Of a DNA stretch of 64,000 nucleotides, positions 57,593-64,000 are shown piece by piece; position 1 is the stretch's first letter, and each line of letters starts with the position of its first letter. The notes beneath the pieces were generated by a model. That model saw only the letters and a list, made by a program, of their open reading frames with translations, did not search any database and had not been told where the DNA came from. The translations under genes and the position numbers were made by a program. This stretch comes from Ruminococcus flavefaciens AE3010 (GTDB lineage Bacteria > Bacillota > Clostridia > Oscillospirales > Ruminococcaceae): NCBI RefSeq assembly GCF_000526795.1, contig NZ_JAGT01000001.1:2686501-2750500 (forward strand). Direction: 5' to 3'.

Positions 57593-58477
57593 TTATGCAG
57601 CGGCTTTTGCTGCGTTTTCTGCGGACTTTTTCTTTCTGCACAGCAGGATCATGCATATCGTACCGCTGACGATTATCATTGGGAATACCGAGAGGATCAT
57701 CATCCAGAACTCGTTTGTTCTGTACTCAAAGGGAGTACCGTCTGCCTTGACTGCAAAGCCCATAAAGACATTTGTCAGAATAGTGTCACAGAGCATATGG
57801 CACAGCGCAGCAGGATATACCGAGTTGGTGCGCTTGGTGAGCCATGTGAGCAGAGCCGACCAGAATATGCACATAACTATCATGGCAATAAAGCCGCCGT
57901 ATGGGAAGAAGTCATAGTCCCTGCCGAAGTCATAGCCGTAAGCAAGGAGCGGTCCGTGCCACAGCGCCCATATTATACCCGTTAGGATAACAGCCGCAGG
58001 CGTTGGCATGAGCTCCTCGAGCTTGGGAGTGAGATAGCCTCGCCAGCCCAGCTCCTCGCCTAAGCCGTGAAGCGCCGCTGCAAAGCCTGTTGTTATGGAT
58101 ATCAGCAGGGTGGTGACTGCCGAAATACCGTCGCTGGCGAAAGCGCTGTCGGATATGCTGCCGTTCTTCACGATAAAGAGGTGAAGTATCAGACCGCTGA
58201 CAAGGGGCAGGACTATGGGGTAAATAAATGCCGCTGCGTAGTATTTGCCGCTGTTCCTTTTGCCGAAGCCGAGAAATGAATCGCGGAAGCCCTCTTTCGT
58301 CACAAGCCTTGTGATGATAACTGCAATAGCAGGGTAAAGCATCATGCTTGCACCTGCCAGACGGTTCGTAAGGCTGCCCTGCTTGTCCGAGTAGGCAAAG
58401 CCGAGGATATACACGGGCAAATAGGCAAGTATGAGATACAGAGCTGTACGGAGCAGAGTTTTTCCCTTATTTTTCAT
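57593..58477 (-). CDS. CPBP-family intramembrane metalloprotease
   Basis: The 294-residue protein has about eight membrane helices with the three CPBP motifs: GEELGWRGYL (E141, E142, R145), IWALWHGPLL (His) and ALCHMLCDT (His...Asp). The family cleaves membrane substrates and often accompanies peptide or bacteriocin systems; here it is the last gene of a GntR/ABC-2 operon. The ATG at 58477 has AAAGGAG upstream and overlaps the permease gene by 11 bases. Its natural terminator is interrupted by the IS at 55930-57543. Confidence 0.92.
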   Translation of the reverse strand: MKNKGKTLLRTALYLILAYLPVYILGFAYSDKQGSLTNRLAGASMMLYPAIAVIITRLVTKEGFRDSFLGFGKRNSGKYYAAAFIYPIVLPLVSGLILHLFIVKNGSISDSAFASDGISAVTTLLISITTGFAAALHGLGEELGWRGYLTPKLEELMPTPAAVILTGIIWALWHGPLLAYGYDFGRDYDFFPYGGFIAMIVMCIFWSALLTWLTKRTNSVYPAALCHMLCDTILTNVFMGFAVKADGTPFEYRTNEFWMMILSVFPMIIVSGTICMILLCRKKKSAENAAKAAA

Positions 58478-59201
58478 AGCTCTCAACTCCTTTCAGATAC
58501 CACCTTACGGAAAGCCTGTAGGACAGGTAGTATATGGGTATCACAGCTGTGGTGATGATACTGAACCACAGAGCTGCTTTTTTCATTTTTTCGGGATCTG
58601 CCATTGCCTTGAACAGGCTGTCCCATAAAGCGTCCAGATCCTTAAAAGACGAGGTATCGCCGAAAAGCATATATACAAAAGCGATAAAGGCGATAACTCC
58701 CACAATGACTATCTTTATGGTCTTGCCCATTTTGCTGCCGAAACGCGCCATAAGAGGGAACTCTATTGAACGCATAAGGAGCTGTATATAGAAGAAGCCG
58801 ATGAAAACAACAGTGCCGTCGCCAAGCTCCTCGTTGCCGTCCTTTGCAAAGCTGTTAAGGAGCATAAGCATAGTAACAGTGAGCATTGACCATAGAAGTG
58901 CGATAAGGTATTTCGAGCCTATCTGCCCCTTTATCCCCGTAGGTGTGGAGGTAACGAAGTAAGCCCACTTCTTGCGCTCGTCGTCATTGAAGATTGAATC
59001 CTGAAAAACTCCGCCGATAAGGAATGTCATAAATGCGCATAATCCCCACATAAGCATGGTGACTTCGCCCTCCAGATCTTCCATATTCTTTGGGTCGCGG
59101 AACAGTATGGCAAACGCAGTGGGATAAAACATACAGCCTATGAAGAAGCCCAGTATCTTTCCCCAATTAGTTCTTATTGTCTTATAAAGAAGTCCCGTCA
59201 T
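58467..59201 (-). CDS. ABC-2 type permease (second of two)
   Basis: The 244-residue protein has six membrane helices; it begins MTGLLYKTIRTNWGKILGFF and has a cytoplasmic SIFNDDERKKWAYFVTSTPT segment, the pattern of ABC2_membrane_5-like permeases that pair with YtrB/BcrA-type ATPases. Its start overlaps the stop of the upstream permease by 1 base (TGATG), with GGAGGCG as ribosome site. It likely forms a heterodimer with the 59201-59971 product. Confidence 0.87.
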   Translation of the reverse strand: MTGLLYKTIRTNWGKILGFFIGCMFYPTAFAILFRDPKNMEDLEGEVTMLMWGLCAFMTFLIGGVFQDSIFNDDERKKWAYFVTSTPTGIKGQIGSKYLIALLWSMLTVTMLMLLNSFAKDGNEELGDGTVVFIGFFYIQLLMRSIEFPLMARFGSKMGKTIKIVIVGVIAFIAFVYMLFGDTSSFKDLDALWDSLFKAMADPEKMKKAALWFSIITTAVIPIYYLSYRLSVRWYLKGVESYEK

Positions 59202-59971
59202 CAGTAACGCCTCCTTTTAAGCTCTTTTACTGCCCAGAAATAGCATATCGCAATGACTGCCACAAAGAAGAAGGGAGCTATTACAAGGGCGATATCGCGC
59301 CATTTTGTGATATAGGGCATAGCCGCTTTCGTCATGGCGGCATCGCTGTCAAGATCAGGATAGAGCCTTCTTCCCTCTATGATACAGAATTTCACGAATT
59401 TATATACTCCGTACATTGCCGCAGCCATTAAAGGCGCACCTACACTTAGTGCGACAGCTGCCGCCTTAGCCTGAGTTTTCATTTTCAGCATTAAGGGAAT
59501 ATCGCCTATACAGATAGGTCCGTACAGCAAAATGATAAGCAGGATATTCTTGAAATGGCTAATGCTGAATGGCTTTTTTGCAGCTGAGGATAAAATTACT
59601 TCGCCCAGAACAGCCAGCAGAAATCCTGCGAACAGGAGACTTCCGCGGACGATGAACTTTGAAGCGATTATCTTCTTTTCGTTTACGGGCAGGGTATAGG
59701 AATAGAGCTGCCATTTTGACTTGTAGTCCTTTTCGATGAGGTCGTTATGCCCGTAAACAGCGCCTATAAAGCCTATCAATCCAATATAGATATACATCTG
59801 CGAATATATATACTCACGTGTTTCGGCAGCATTTGCGTCCTTTGCAAGATTCCCCGCATAGGTGCTTATAATTACCATTGCGATCATGCCTGTGAACAGC
59901 ACATAGGAAAGAAGCATATATGCGGCAGGCTTGCGGCTGAGATAGAACTCACGATAGATAAGACCTTTCAT
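59201..59971 (-). CDS. ABC-2 type permease (first of two)
   Basis: The 256-residue protein has six membrane helices; it begins MKGLIYREFYLSRKPAAYML and has an early cytoplasmic loop LIEKDYKSKWQLYSYTLPVN matching the equivalent loop of its downstream partner, so the two are distant paralogues. It starts directly after the ATPase stop (TGAATG). The substrate is unknown; similar transporters export or resist antimicrobial peptides. Confidence 0.87.
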   Translation of the reverse strand: MKGLIYREFYLSRKPAAYMLLSYVLFTGMIAMVIISTYAGNLAKDANAAETREYIYSQMYIYIGLIGFIGAVYGHNDLIEKDYKSKWQLYSYTLPVNEKKIIASKFIVRGSLLFAGFLLAVLGEVILSSAAKKPFSISHFKNILLIILLYGPICIGDIPLMLKMKTQAKAAAVALSVGAPLMAAAMYGVYKFVKFCIIEGRRLYPDLDSDAAMTKAAMPYITKWRDIALVIAPFFFVAVIAICYFWAVKELKRRRY

Positions 59972-60850
59972 TCATCTCCACTCCTTTTTAGCACGATTTA
60001 CATAGTAGATCATGATATCCTCAAGAGTTGCGGGGTCTATGACTGCGCCTGAGTATTTGCGGCTGCATTCAGCCTTGTCGTGCACCATTATCTCTGCACC
60101 GAAATCGTTAAGACGGGCGCTGACTATGTCCTCGGGAGCTATGTCCTTATAGTCGTCCTTGGTGCATTTGAGTATGCCGTGGGAGTACAGTATATCGTCC
60201 TTGTAGCCGCTTATGAGTATCTTGCCCTTGTCGATAAAGGTTACACTGTCGGCTACCTTGTCAAGGTCTGAGGTGATGTGAGATGACATAAGGATAGAGT
60301 GCTCCTCATTCTGCAAATATTCAAGGAAGATGTCAAGTATCTCGTTTCTTACAACAGGGTCAAGACCTGTTGTGGCTTCGTCCATAATGAGAAGCTTCGC
60401 GTTATGGGAAAGTGCGGAGGCTATCTGGAGCTTCATCTTCATTCCCTTTGAGAACTTGCCGAACTTCTTTTTCCTCGGCAGGGCAAAGCGGTCAAGATAA
60501 TTGAAGAATGTCTCGCTGCTCCACTCCTCAAAGACCTCGCGGAGCACCTTGTCTATAGTTACGGCGTTGAGCCTGTCGTCAAAGGGAAGCTCGTCAAAGA
60601 CTGCGGCTATCTGCTTTTTTGCTTCGTATTCGTCCTTTTGGTGGTCAAGACCGAGTAAGCGTATCTCGCCCTCGTCCTTTTTTACTATGTTGAGCAGTGC
60701 ATTTATGGTAGTGGTCTTGCCTGCACCGTTCTGACCGATAAATCCCATGATACTGCCTTTGGGCACGTTGAAGCTGACCTTGTCCAGAGTAAAGCCGTCG
60801 TACTTCTTGGTAAGGTCCTTTATTTCTATAGCATTTTCATATTCATTCAT
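59972..60850 (-). CDS. ABC transporter ATPase (YtrB/BcrA-like)
   Basis: The 292-residue ATPase has Walker A FIGQNGAGKTT, signature FSKGMKMKLQIASAL, Walker B LLIMDEATTGLDP (Ala in place of the usual Pro after Glu) and LMSSHITSDLDKVA. I use the ATG at 60850 (MNEYENAIEIKDL) because GGAGGGG lies just upstream; the 16 upstream codons belong to the GntR reading region. It overlaps the GntR stop by 8 bases. Confidence 0.92.
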   Translation of the reverse strand: MNEYENAIEIKDLTKKYDGFTLDKVSFNVPKGSIMGFIGQNGAGKTTTINALLNIVKKDEGEIRLLGLDHQKDEYEAKKQIAAVFDELPFDDRLNAVTIDKVLREVFEEWSSETFFNYLDRFALPRKKKFGKFSKGMKMKLQIASALSHNAKLLIMDEATTGLDPVVRNEILDIFLEYLQNEEHSILMSSHITSDLDKVADSVTFIDKGKILISGYKDDILYSHGILKCTKDDYKDIAPEDIVSARLNDFGAEIMVHDKAECSRKYSGAVIDPATLEDIMIYYVNRAKKEWR

Positions 60851-61226
60851 TTTCTGCCCCTCCGTAAATAAGCTCCAGCATTTCTTTGAGCTCGTCAAGG
60901 CTTAATTCGCATTGTCTTGCCTTATCGCAGACCTGCGTGAGAAGAGCTTCTGTCTGGCGGAGGTATTCCTCACGGAGAAGCTCGGTATTCTGCCCTTTTA
61001 CAAAGCTGCCCTTGCCTGTGTAGGACTCAATGAAGCCGTCGCGCTCCAGGTCCTCATAGGCGCGTTTCGTAGTGATAACGCTGATGCGGAGCTGCTGTGC
61101 GAGAGTACGCATGGAAGGCAGAGCGTCCCCTGCTTTCAGCGTACCGTTGAGGATAAGTCCTTTTATCTGAGAGGATATCTGCTGATAAATGGGCTCGCCT
61201 GATGAGTTACTGATAATAATATCCAT
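60843..61226 (-). CDS. GntR-family regulator, YtrA subfamily
   Basis: The 127-residue protein has an N-terminal winged helix (about 10-77; PIYQQISSQIKGLILNGTLK, LPSMRTLAQQLRISVITTKR, GFIESYTGKGSFV) and a short helical dimerisation tail (about 80-127), which is the YtrA layout. Such regulators repress ABC-2 operons and are relieved by cell-wall antibiotics. It heads a five-gene operon and its promoter overlaps a 25-bp palindrome at 61239-61263. GAGGTG precedes the ATG. Confidence 0.93.
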   Translation of the reverse strand: MDIIISNSSGEPIYQQISSQIKGLILNGTLKAGDALPSMRTLAQQLRISVITTKRAYEDLERDGFIESYTGKGSFVKGQNTELLREEYLRQTEALLTQVCDKARQCELSLDELKEMLELIYGGAENE

Positions 61227-61238
61227 AGTTCACCTCAT

Positions 61239-61289
61239 AATGTATATATACGTTATATACATTATAGCATTTATATACACACTTGTCAA
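61239..61289 (-). promoter_or_regulatory. Promoter and palindromic operator of the GntR/ABC-2 operon
   Basis: On the minus strand TTGACA (61289-61284), 17 bases, TATAAT (61266-61261), with TGC before the -10: a perfect consensus. AATGTATATA and TATATACATT arms (61239-61263, 5-base spacer) cover the transcription start and touch the -10. A second TGTATATA lies in the -35/-10 spacer. This fits tight autorepression by the GntR protein. Confidence 0.88.
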
Positions 61290-61321
61290 GACCCTTTCCG
61301 AAAAAAATTGCGGAGCAAATT

Positions 61322-61440
61322 TTTTTAGTTGAGAGTTTAGAGTTGAGAATTGAGAGTTGTGGAGTCGCCTGCGGCGACATTATTTAAATAATGTTGAGCG
61401 CAGCGAACACATTAACTGTCAACTCTCAACTCTCAACTCA
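61322..61440. repeat. TTGAGAG-type ~115-bp inverted repeat element (copy 2)
   Basis: The arms are TAGTTGAGAGTTTAGAGTTG and CAACTCTCAACTCTCAACTC. Internal hairpins GTCGCCTGCGGCGAC and ATTATTTAAATAAT, and GTTGAGCGCAGCGAACACAT, match the 22206 copy in reverse orientation. No gene lies within. Confidence 0.8.
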
Positions 61441-61513
61441 CTTAAATGTGTATATGATACACAAATGAAAACAACGTTTTTTAGTCAAAATCGCCTATTT
61501 TTAAGAAATAATA

Positions 61514-61542
61514 TAGACAAGCTCCTGAAAATAATATATAAT
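61514..61542 (+). promoter_or_regulatory. Promoter of rsmD-coaD
   Basis: TAGACA (61514-61519), 17 bases, TATAAT (61537-61542). A GGTACCCGTATACC hairpin and a CCGCAG/CTGCGG hairpin follow in the leader (about 61561-61606). Confidence 0.65.
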
Positions 61543-61621
61543 ATAATGTAAGTATATTTCGGTACCCGTATACCGTAAATGCGGAAACCGCAGTATTTCT
61601 GCGGCTTCGGAGCACTAAAAC

Positions 61622-62179
61622 ATGAGAGTTATCACAGGCATTGCAAGAGGCCGTAAGCTTGTCGCTCCCGAGGGTATGGACGTCAGACCTACCGCCGACA
61701 AGGTCAAGGAAGGCATCTTTTCAGCCGTTCAGTTTGAGCTCGAGGGAGCAAGAGTCCTCGACCTCTTCGCAGGAAGCGGTCAGATGGGCATTGAAGCCCT
61801 CAGCAGAGGCGCAGACCACGCTGTATTTATCGACAGCTCGCTCCGCTCTATCAGATGCGTGAACGAAAACCTGCGCAATACAGGCTTTGAACGACAGTCC
61901 GAGGTCATAAACCGCGACAGCTATGATTACATCAAGCTCACCGCCCAGACCTTTGATATCATTATCCTCGATCCGCCCTACAGGCACAGCCATATCGCAA
62001 ATATCCTGCCCTTTGCGGCTAAAAAGCTCCGCGACGGCGGCATGATAATCTGCGAGTATGAGTGCGAGGCAGATGAGCCCACAGCTCCCGAGGGTATGAC
62101 GCTGAGAAAGACCTACCGCTACGGCAAGATCAATGTCACCATATTCTGCAAACCGTCTGAGGAGGTGGCTGAGGAATGA
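61622..62179 (+). CDS. rsmD: 16S rRNA (guanine966-N2)-methyltransferase
   Basis: The 185-residue methyltransferase starts MRVITGIARGRKLVAPEGMD. It has SAM-binding VLDLFAGSGQMGIEALSRGA and catalytic DPPY at 117-120. It modifies G966 in the 30S head. Its stop overlaps the coaD ATG by 4 bases; rsmD-coaD is a conserved pair. I see no strong ribosome site before the ATG. Confidence 0.96.
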   Translation: MRVITGIARGRKLVAPEGMDVRPTADKVKEGIFSAVQFELEGARVLDLFAGSGQMGIEALSRGADHAVFIDSSLRSIRCVNENLRNTGFERQSEVINRDSYDYIKLTAQTFDIIILDPPYRHSHIANILPFAAKKLRDGGMIICEYECEADEPTAPEGMTLRKTYRYGKINVTIFCKPSEEVAEE

Positions 62180-62667
62180 GAAGAGTTGCCGTTTGTCCCG
62201 GAAGCTTCGACCCTGTAACACTGGGACATCTGGACATTATCACCAGAGCTTCAAAGCTGTTTGACAAGGTCATAGTCCTCATATCCAGAAATGCAGGCAA
62301 GGCACAGCCAAGCTTCACAGCTACGGAGCGTATGCTGATGATAGAACAGGTCACAAGAGACCTTGATAACGTGGTCATCGATATTCTCGACGGACTCCTT
62401 GCGGATTACGTCAGAAACGTGGGCGCTGTTGCTATCGTAAAGGGTCTGCGTGCCGTCAGTGACTTTGAGTACGAATTCCAGATGGCTCTCGCCAATAAGA
62501 AGCTGTACGCAGGTGCGGAGACCGTTTTCCTTACAACAGCTACCGAAAATATGTATCTCAGTTCAAGTCTGGTAAAGCAGATAGCTTATTTCGGCGGCGA
62601 TATAAGTCATTTCGTTCCGAATGAGATTCTTGATGATATAAAACAAAGATTAATTAAGGAGAGGTAA
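62176..62667 (+). CDS. coaD: Phosphopantetheine adenylyltransferase
   Basis: The 163-residue enzyme catalyses the penultimate step of coenzyme A synthesis. VAVCPGSFDPVTLGHLDIIT holds the nucleotide-binding (T/H)xGH motif; GLRAVSDFEYEFQMALANKK and YLSSSLVKQIAYFGGDISHF are diagnostic. GAGGTGGCTGAGG at the end of rsmD serves as ribosome site. Confidence 0.97.
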   Translation: MRRVAVCPGSFDPVTLGHLDIITRASKLFDKVIVLISRNAGKAQPSFTATERMLMIEQVTRDLDNVVIDILDGLLADYVRNVGAVAIVKGLRAVSDFEYEFQMALANKKLYAGAETVFLTTATENMYLSSSLVKQIAYFGGDISHFVPNEILDDIKQRLIKER

Positions 62668-62672
62668 TTGAT

Positions 62673-63170
62673 ATGAGCATCGATGAGATTTTAGAAGAAA
62701 TGGACGAACTTCTCGATAAGGCAGGTTCGGTACCCTTTGTTTCACATAAGAAAGTGATCGACGGCGAGCGTATGAGAGAGCTCATCAACGACGTGCGTCT
62801 GAATATGCCTCACGAGCTTAAAGAGGCTAAGAAGATAGAGTTCGACTGCCAGCGTATCCTCAATGAGGCTAAGCTCAATGCAGAGAGCATTATCCGCAAG
62901 GCTGAGGAGCGTGCAGCTCAGATAGTTTCAAGAGAGGCTATCGTTACAGAGGCTAAGAAAAAGGCTCTCGATATGCTTACAAAGGCTCAGACAGCAGCTA
63001 AGAACCTCCAGCAGAACGCTGCGGCTTCAGTGGCTAAGATGCTCAACGATACAGAGAATTACTACTCAAGAAATCTCCAGAGCATCAAGGTTGTCAAGGG
63101 CAAGCTTAGCAGTACTGCTTCCGCAGGTCTCAGCATGAGCGGTCTCGACAAGAAAAACGGCTTACAGTAA
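62673..63170 (+). CDS. Coiled-coil protein downstream of coaD (V-ATPase subunit H / DivIVA-like)
   Basis: The 165-residue protein has a short N-terminal helix, GSVPFVSHKKVIDGERMREL, then a continuous charged coiled coil (about 55-145) rich in Ala/Glu/Lys (AKLNAESIIRKAEERAAQIV), and a Ser/Gly tail. Homologues next to coaD in Clostridia are labelled ATPase or F0 subunit B-like only because of coiled-coil similarity; it lacks a membrane anchor. Resemblance to DivIVA/GpsB is possible but the N-terminal lipid-binding signature is not clear. GGAGAGG precedes the ATG, 5 bases after coaD. Confidence 0.8.
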   Translation: MSIDEILEEMDELLDKAGSVPFVSHKKVIDGERMRELINDVRLNMPHELKEAKKIEFDCQRILNEAKLNAESIIRKAEERAAQIVSREAIVTEAKKKALDMLTKAQTAAKNLQQNAAASVAKMLNDTENYYSRNLQSIKVVKGKLSSTASAGLSMSGLDKKNGLQ

Positions 63171-63173
63171 TTT

Positions 63174-63203
63174 AAAAGCGGTACTCTTATGAGTACCGCT
63201 TTT
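63174..63203 (+). terminator. Terminator of the rsmD-coaD operon
   Basis: AAAAGCGGTACTC (63174-63186) and GAGTACCGCTTTT (63191-63203) form a perfect 13-bp stem with loop TTAT and further T. Confidence 0.95.
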
Positions 63204-63206
63204 TTG

Positions 63207-63312
63207 TGTAGGGGCGCCCTTTGGGCGTCCGTGAGTTACAATGCAATTATCGCGGGCGGCGGAACGCCGCCCCTACAAATCATTTGCGGACGCCCAATGA
63301 GCGTCCCTACAA
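63207..63312. repeat. Complete 71-bp TGTAGGGGCG element plus half-unit
   Basis: 63207-63277 runs from TGTAGGGGCGCCC through linker GAGTTACAATGCAATTATCG to CGCCGCCCCTACA. 63284-63312 is a further half-unit (GCGGACGCCCAATGAGCGTC, then CCTACA). It lies between the terminator and the recG stop. Confidence 0.9.
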
Positions 63313-63321
63313 GCTAAAGGC

Positions 63322-64000
63322 TTATCCGATGATATCCTTGCTGAACAGGCGCATTACGTCCAGTTTAAGGGCACGGTTCTGTGGCTTTTCAAGGAGCGGA
63401 TCGTCGGAAAGAAGCTCCTTTGCGCAGTTCTGCGCCTTGTTCATCAGCTCCATGTTGCAGGCGATATCCGCTATTTTAAGCGGCGGAAGTCCGTGCTGTG
63501 CACTGCCGAAGAAATCTCCCGGACCGCGCATTTTCAGATCCTCCTCGCTTATTTTGAAGCCGTCGGTGGTAGAGGACATTATCTTCATGCGCTTTACGCA
63601 GTCCTCGGTGGTGTTGTCGGTTATGAGTATGCAGGTGCTCTCAAAGCTTCCTCTGCCCACTCGTCCGCGGAGCTGATGAAGCTGGGAAAGTCCGAAGCGT
63701 TCTGCGTTCTCAATGACCATTACCGCCGCATTGGACACGTCAACTCCGACTTCAACGACTGTGGTGCAGATAAGCACCTGTATCTCGCCGTCGCGGAATT
63801 TCTCCATGACCTTATCCTTTTCCGCGGCTCTCATCTTACCGTGGAGAAGTGCCGTGGTATAGCCTTTCAGGTCACCGTTGGCAGCATTCTCGGCATAGGT
63901 CTTGACGGCAAAGAGCTCGCTCTCGCTCTCCTCTATCATGGGGCAGACCACATATGCCTGACGTCCCTCGTCAAGGCGCTCCCGCACAAAGCCGAATGCA
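63322..64000 (-). CDS. recG: ATP-dependent DNA helicase RecG, C-terminal part (gene continues beyond the window)
   Basis: About 226 codons of the C-terminal end are present. The helicase has QAYVVCPMIEESESELFAVK, TALLHGKM, LICTTVVEVGVDVSNAAVMV (motif V) and LSQLHQLRGRVGRGSFESTC (motif VI), then the RecG wedge-end MRGPGDFFGSAQHGLPPLKI. RecG remodels stalled forks and recombination intermediates. The frame is open at 64000, so the start lies outside. An internal valine codon (GTG) near 63987 is not the true start. Confidence 0.96.
   Translation of the reverse strand, partial: AFGFVRERLDEGRQAYVVCPMIEESESELFAVKTYAENAANGDLKGYTTALLHGKMRAAEKDKVMEKFRDGEIQVLICTTVVEVGVDVSNAAVMVIENAERFGLSQLHQLRGRVGRGSFESTCILITDNTTEDCVKRMKIMSSTTDGFKISEEDLKMRGPGDFFGSAQHGLPPLKIADIACNMELMNKAQNCAKELLSDDPLLEKPQNRALKLDVMRLFSKDIIG

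Noticed and set aside
1..64000. CRISPR arrays, tRNA or rRNA genes, prophage
   Set aside because: I found no regularly spaced direct repeats with unique spacers, no cloverleaf with a TTCGAATC-type arm that I could defend, and no phage structural genes.

Overview
The window looks like a chromosomal segment of a cellulolytic Ruminococcus (Bacillota, Oscillospiraceae; R. flavefaciens, R. albus or R. champanellensis type). The evidence is three proteins with type I dockerin repeats, an intracellular GH94 cellobiose phosphorylase, Firmicutes gene order around rimP-nusA-rnpM-ylxQ-infB and asp23-fakA, strong GGAGG ribosome binding sites, and many promoters of the form TTGACA-17-TGnTATAAT. I cannot fix the species from sequence alone.

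Layout. 1-6400: gene debris, a helical-repeat protein, a two-component system whose kinase carries a long Gln/Asn/Trp/Pro insert, and an acyltransferase. 6500-13600: a CNNM/CBS (CorC-like) membrane protein, a BceRS-like two-component pair without its ABC transporter, a secreted LRR-dockerin-M6 peptidase, and a COG0523 GTPase. 13680-17280: leftward zinc-ribbon membrane protein and two dockerin proteins. 17490-26190: metG, an ECF sigma factor with a probable anti-sigma factor, ispD, a GH26-like protein, and a PHP phosphatase preceded by a rod-shaped RNA and flanked by 320-bp inverted repeats. 26229-32170: pth, mfd, then an operon of four paralogous small membrane proteins plus an XRE regulator under a promoter inside a perfect 17-bp inverted repeat. 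32237-38500: a coiled-coil lipoprotein, GH94, a LytTR regulator with a membrane partner, and a secreted protein behind three dyad sites spaced exactly 21 bp.

38801-47638 is the translation/RNA operon rimP-nusA-rnpM-ylxQ-infB-(acidic/Lys-rich protein)-rbfA-nrnA-truB-ribF. 47751-52798 is a GldA/GldF/GldG/DUF4340-type ABC module. 53183-53471 contains what I think is the best hidden system: a 27-residue hydrophobic peptide gene facing a ~70-nt RNA gene across a shared bidirectional terminator, with short repeats that allow the RNA to pair over the start codon (Fst/par-like type I toxin-antitoxin). 53475-55524 is fakA-asp23; 55930-57543 is an IS4-type element with 10-bp target duplication that split a terminator hairpin; 57593-61226 is a GntR-controlled ABC-2 operon with a CPBP protease; 61622-63170 is rsmD-coaD-coiled-coil; recG runs off the right end.

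Non-coding sequence is unusually organised. A 71-bp element with TGTAGGGGCG inverted ends recurs at least five times, with half-units elsewhere. A ~320-bp element occurs in two full copies and one partial copy, and a ~115-bp TTGAGAG-type element occurs twice in opposite orientation. These sit mostly at gene ends.
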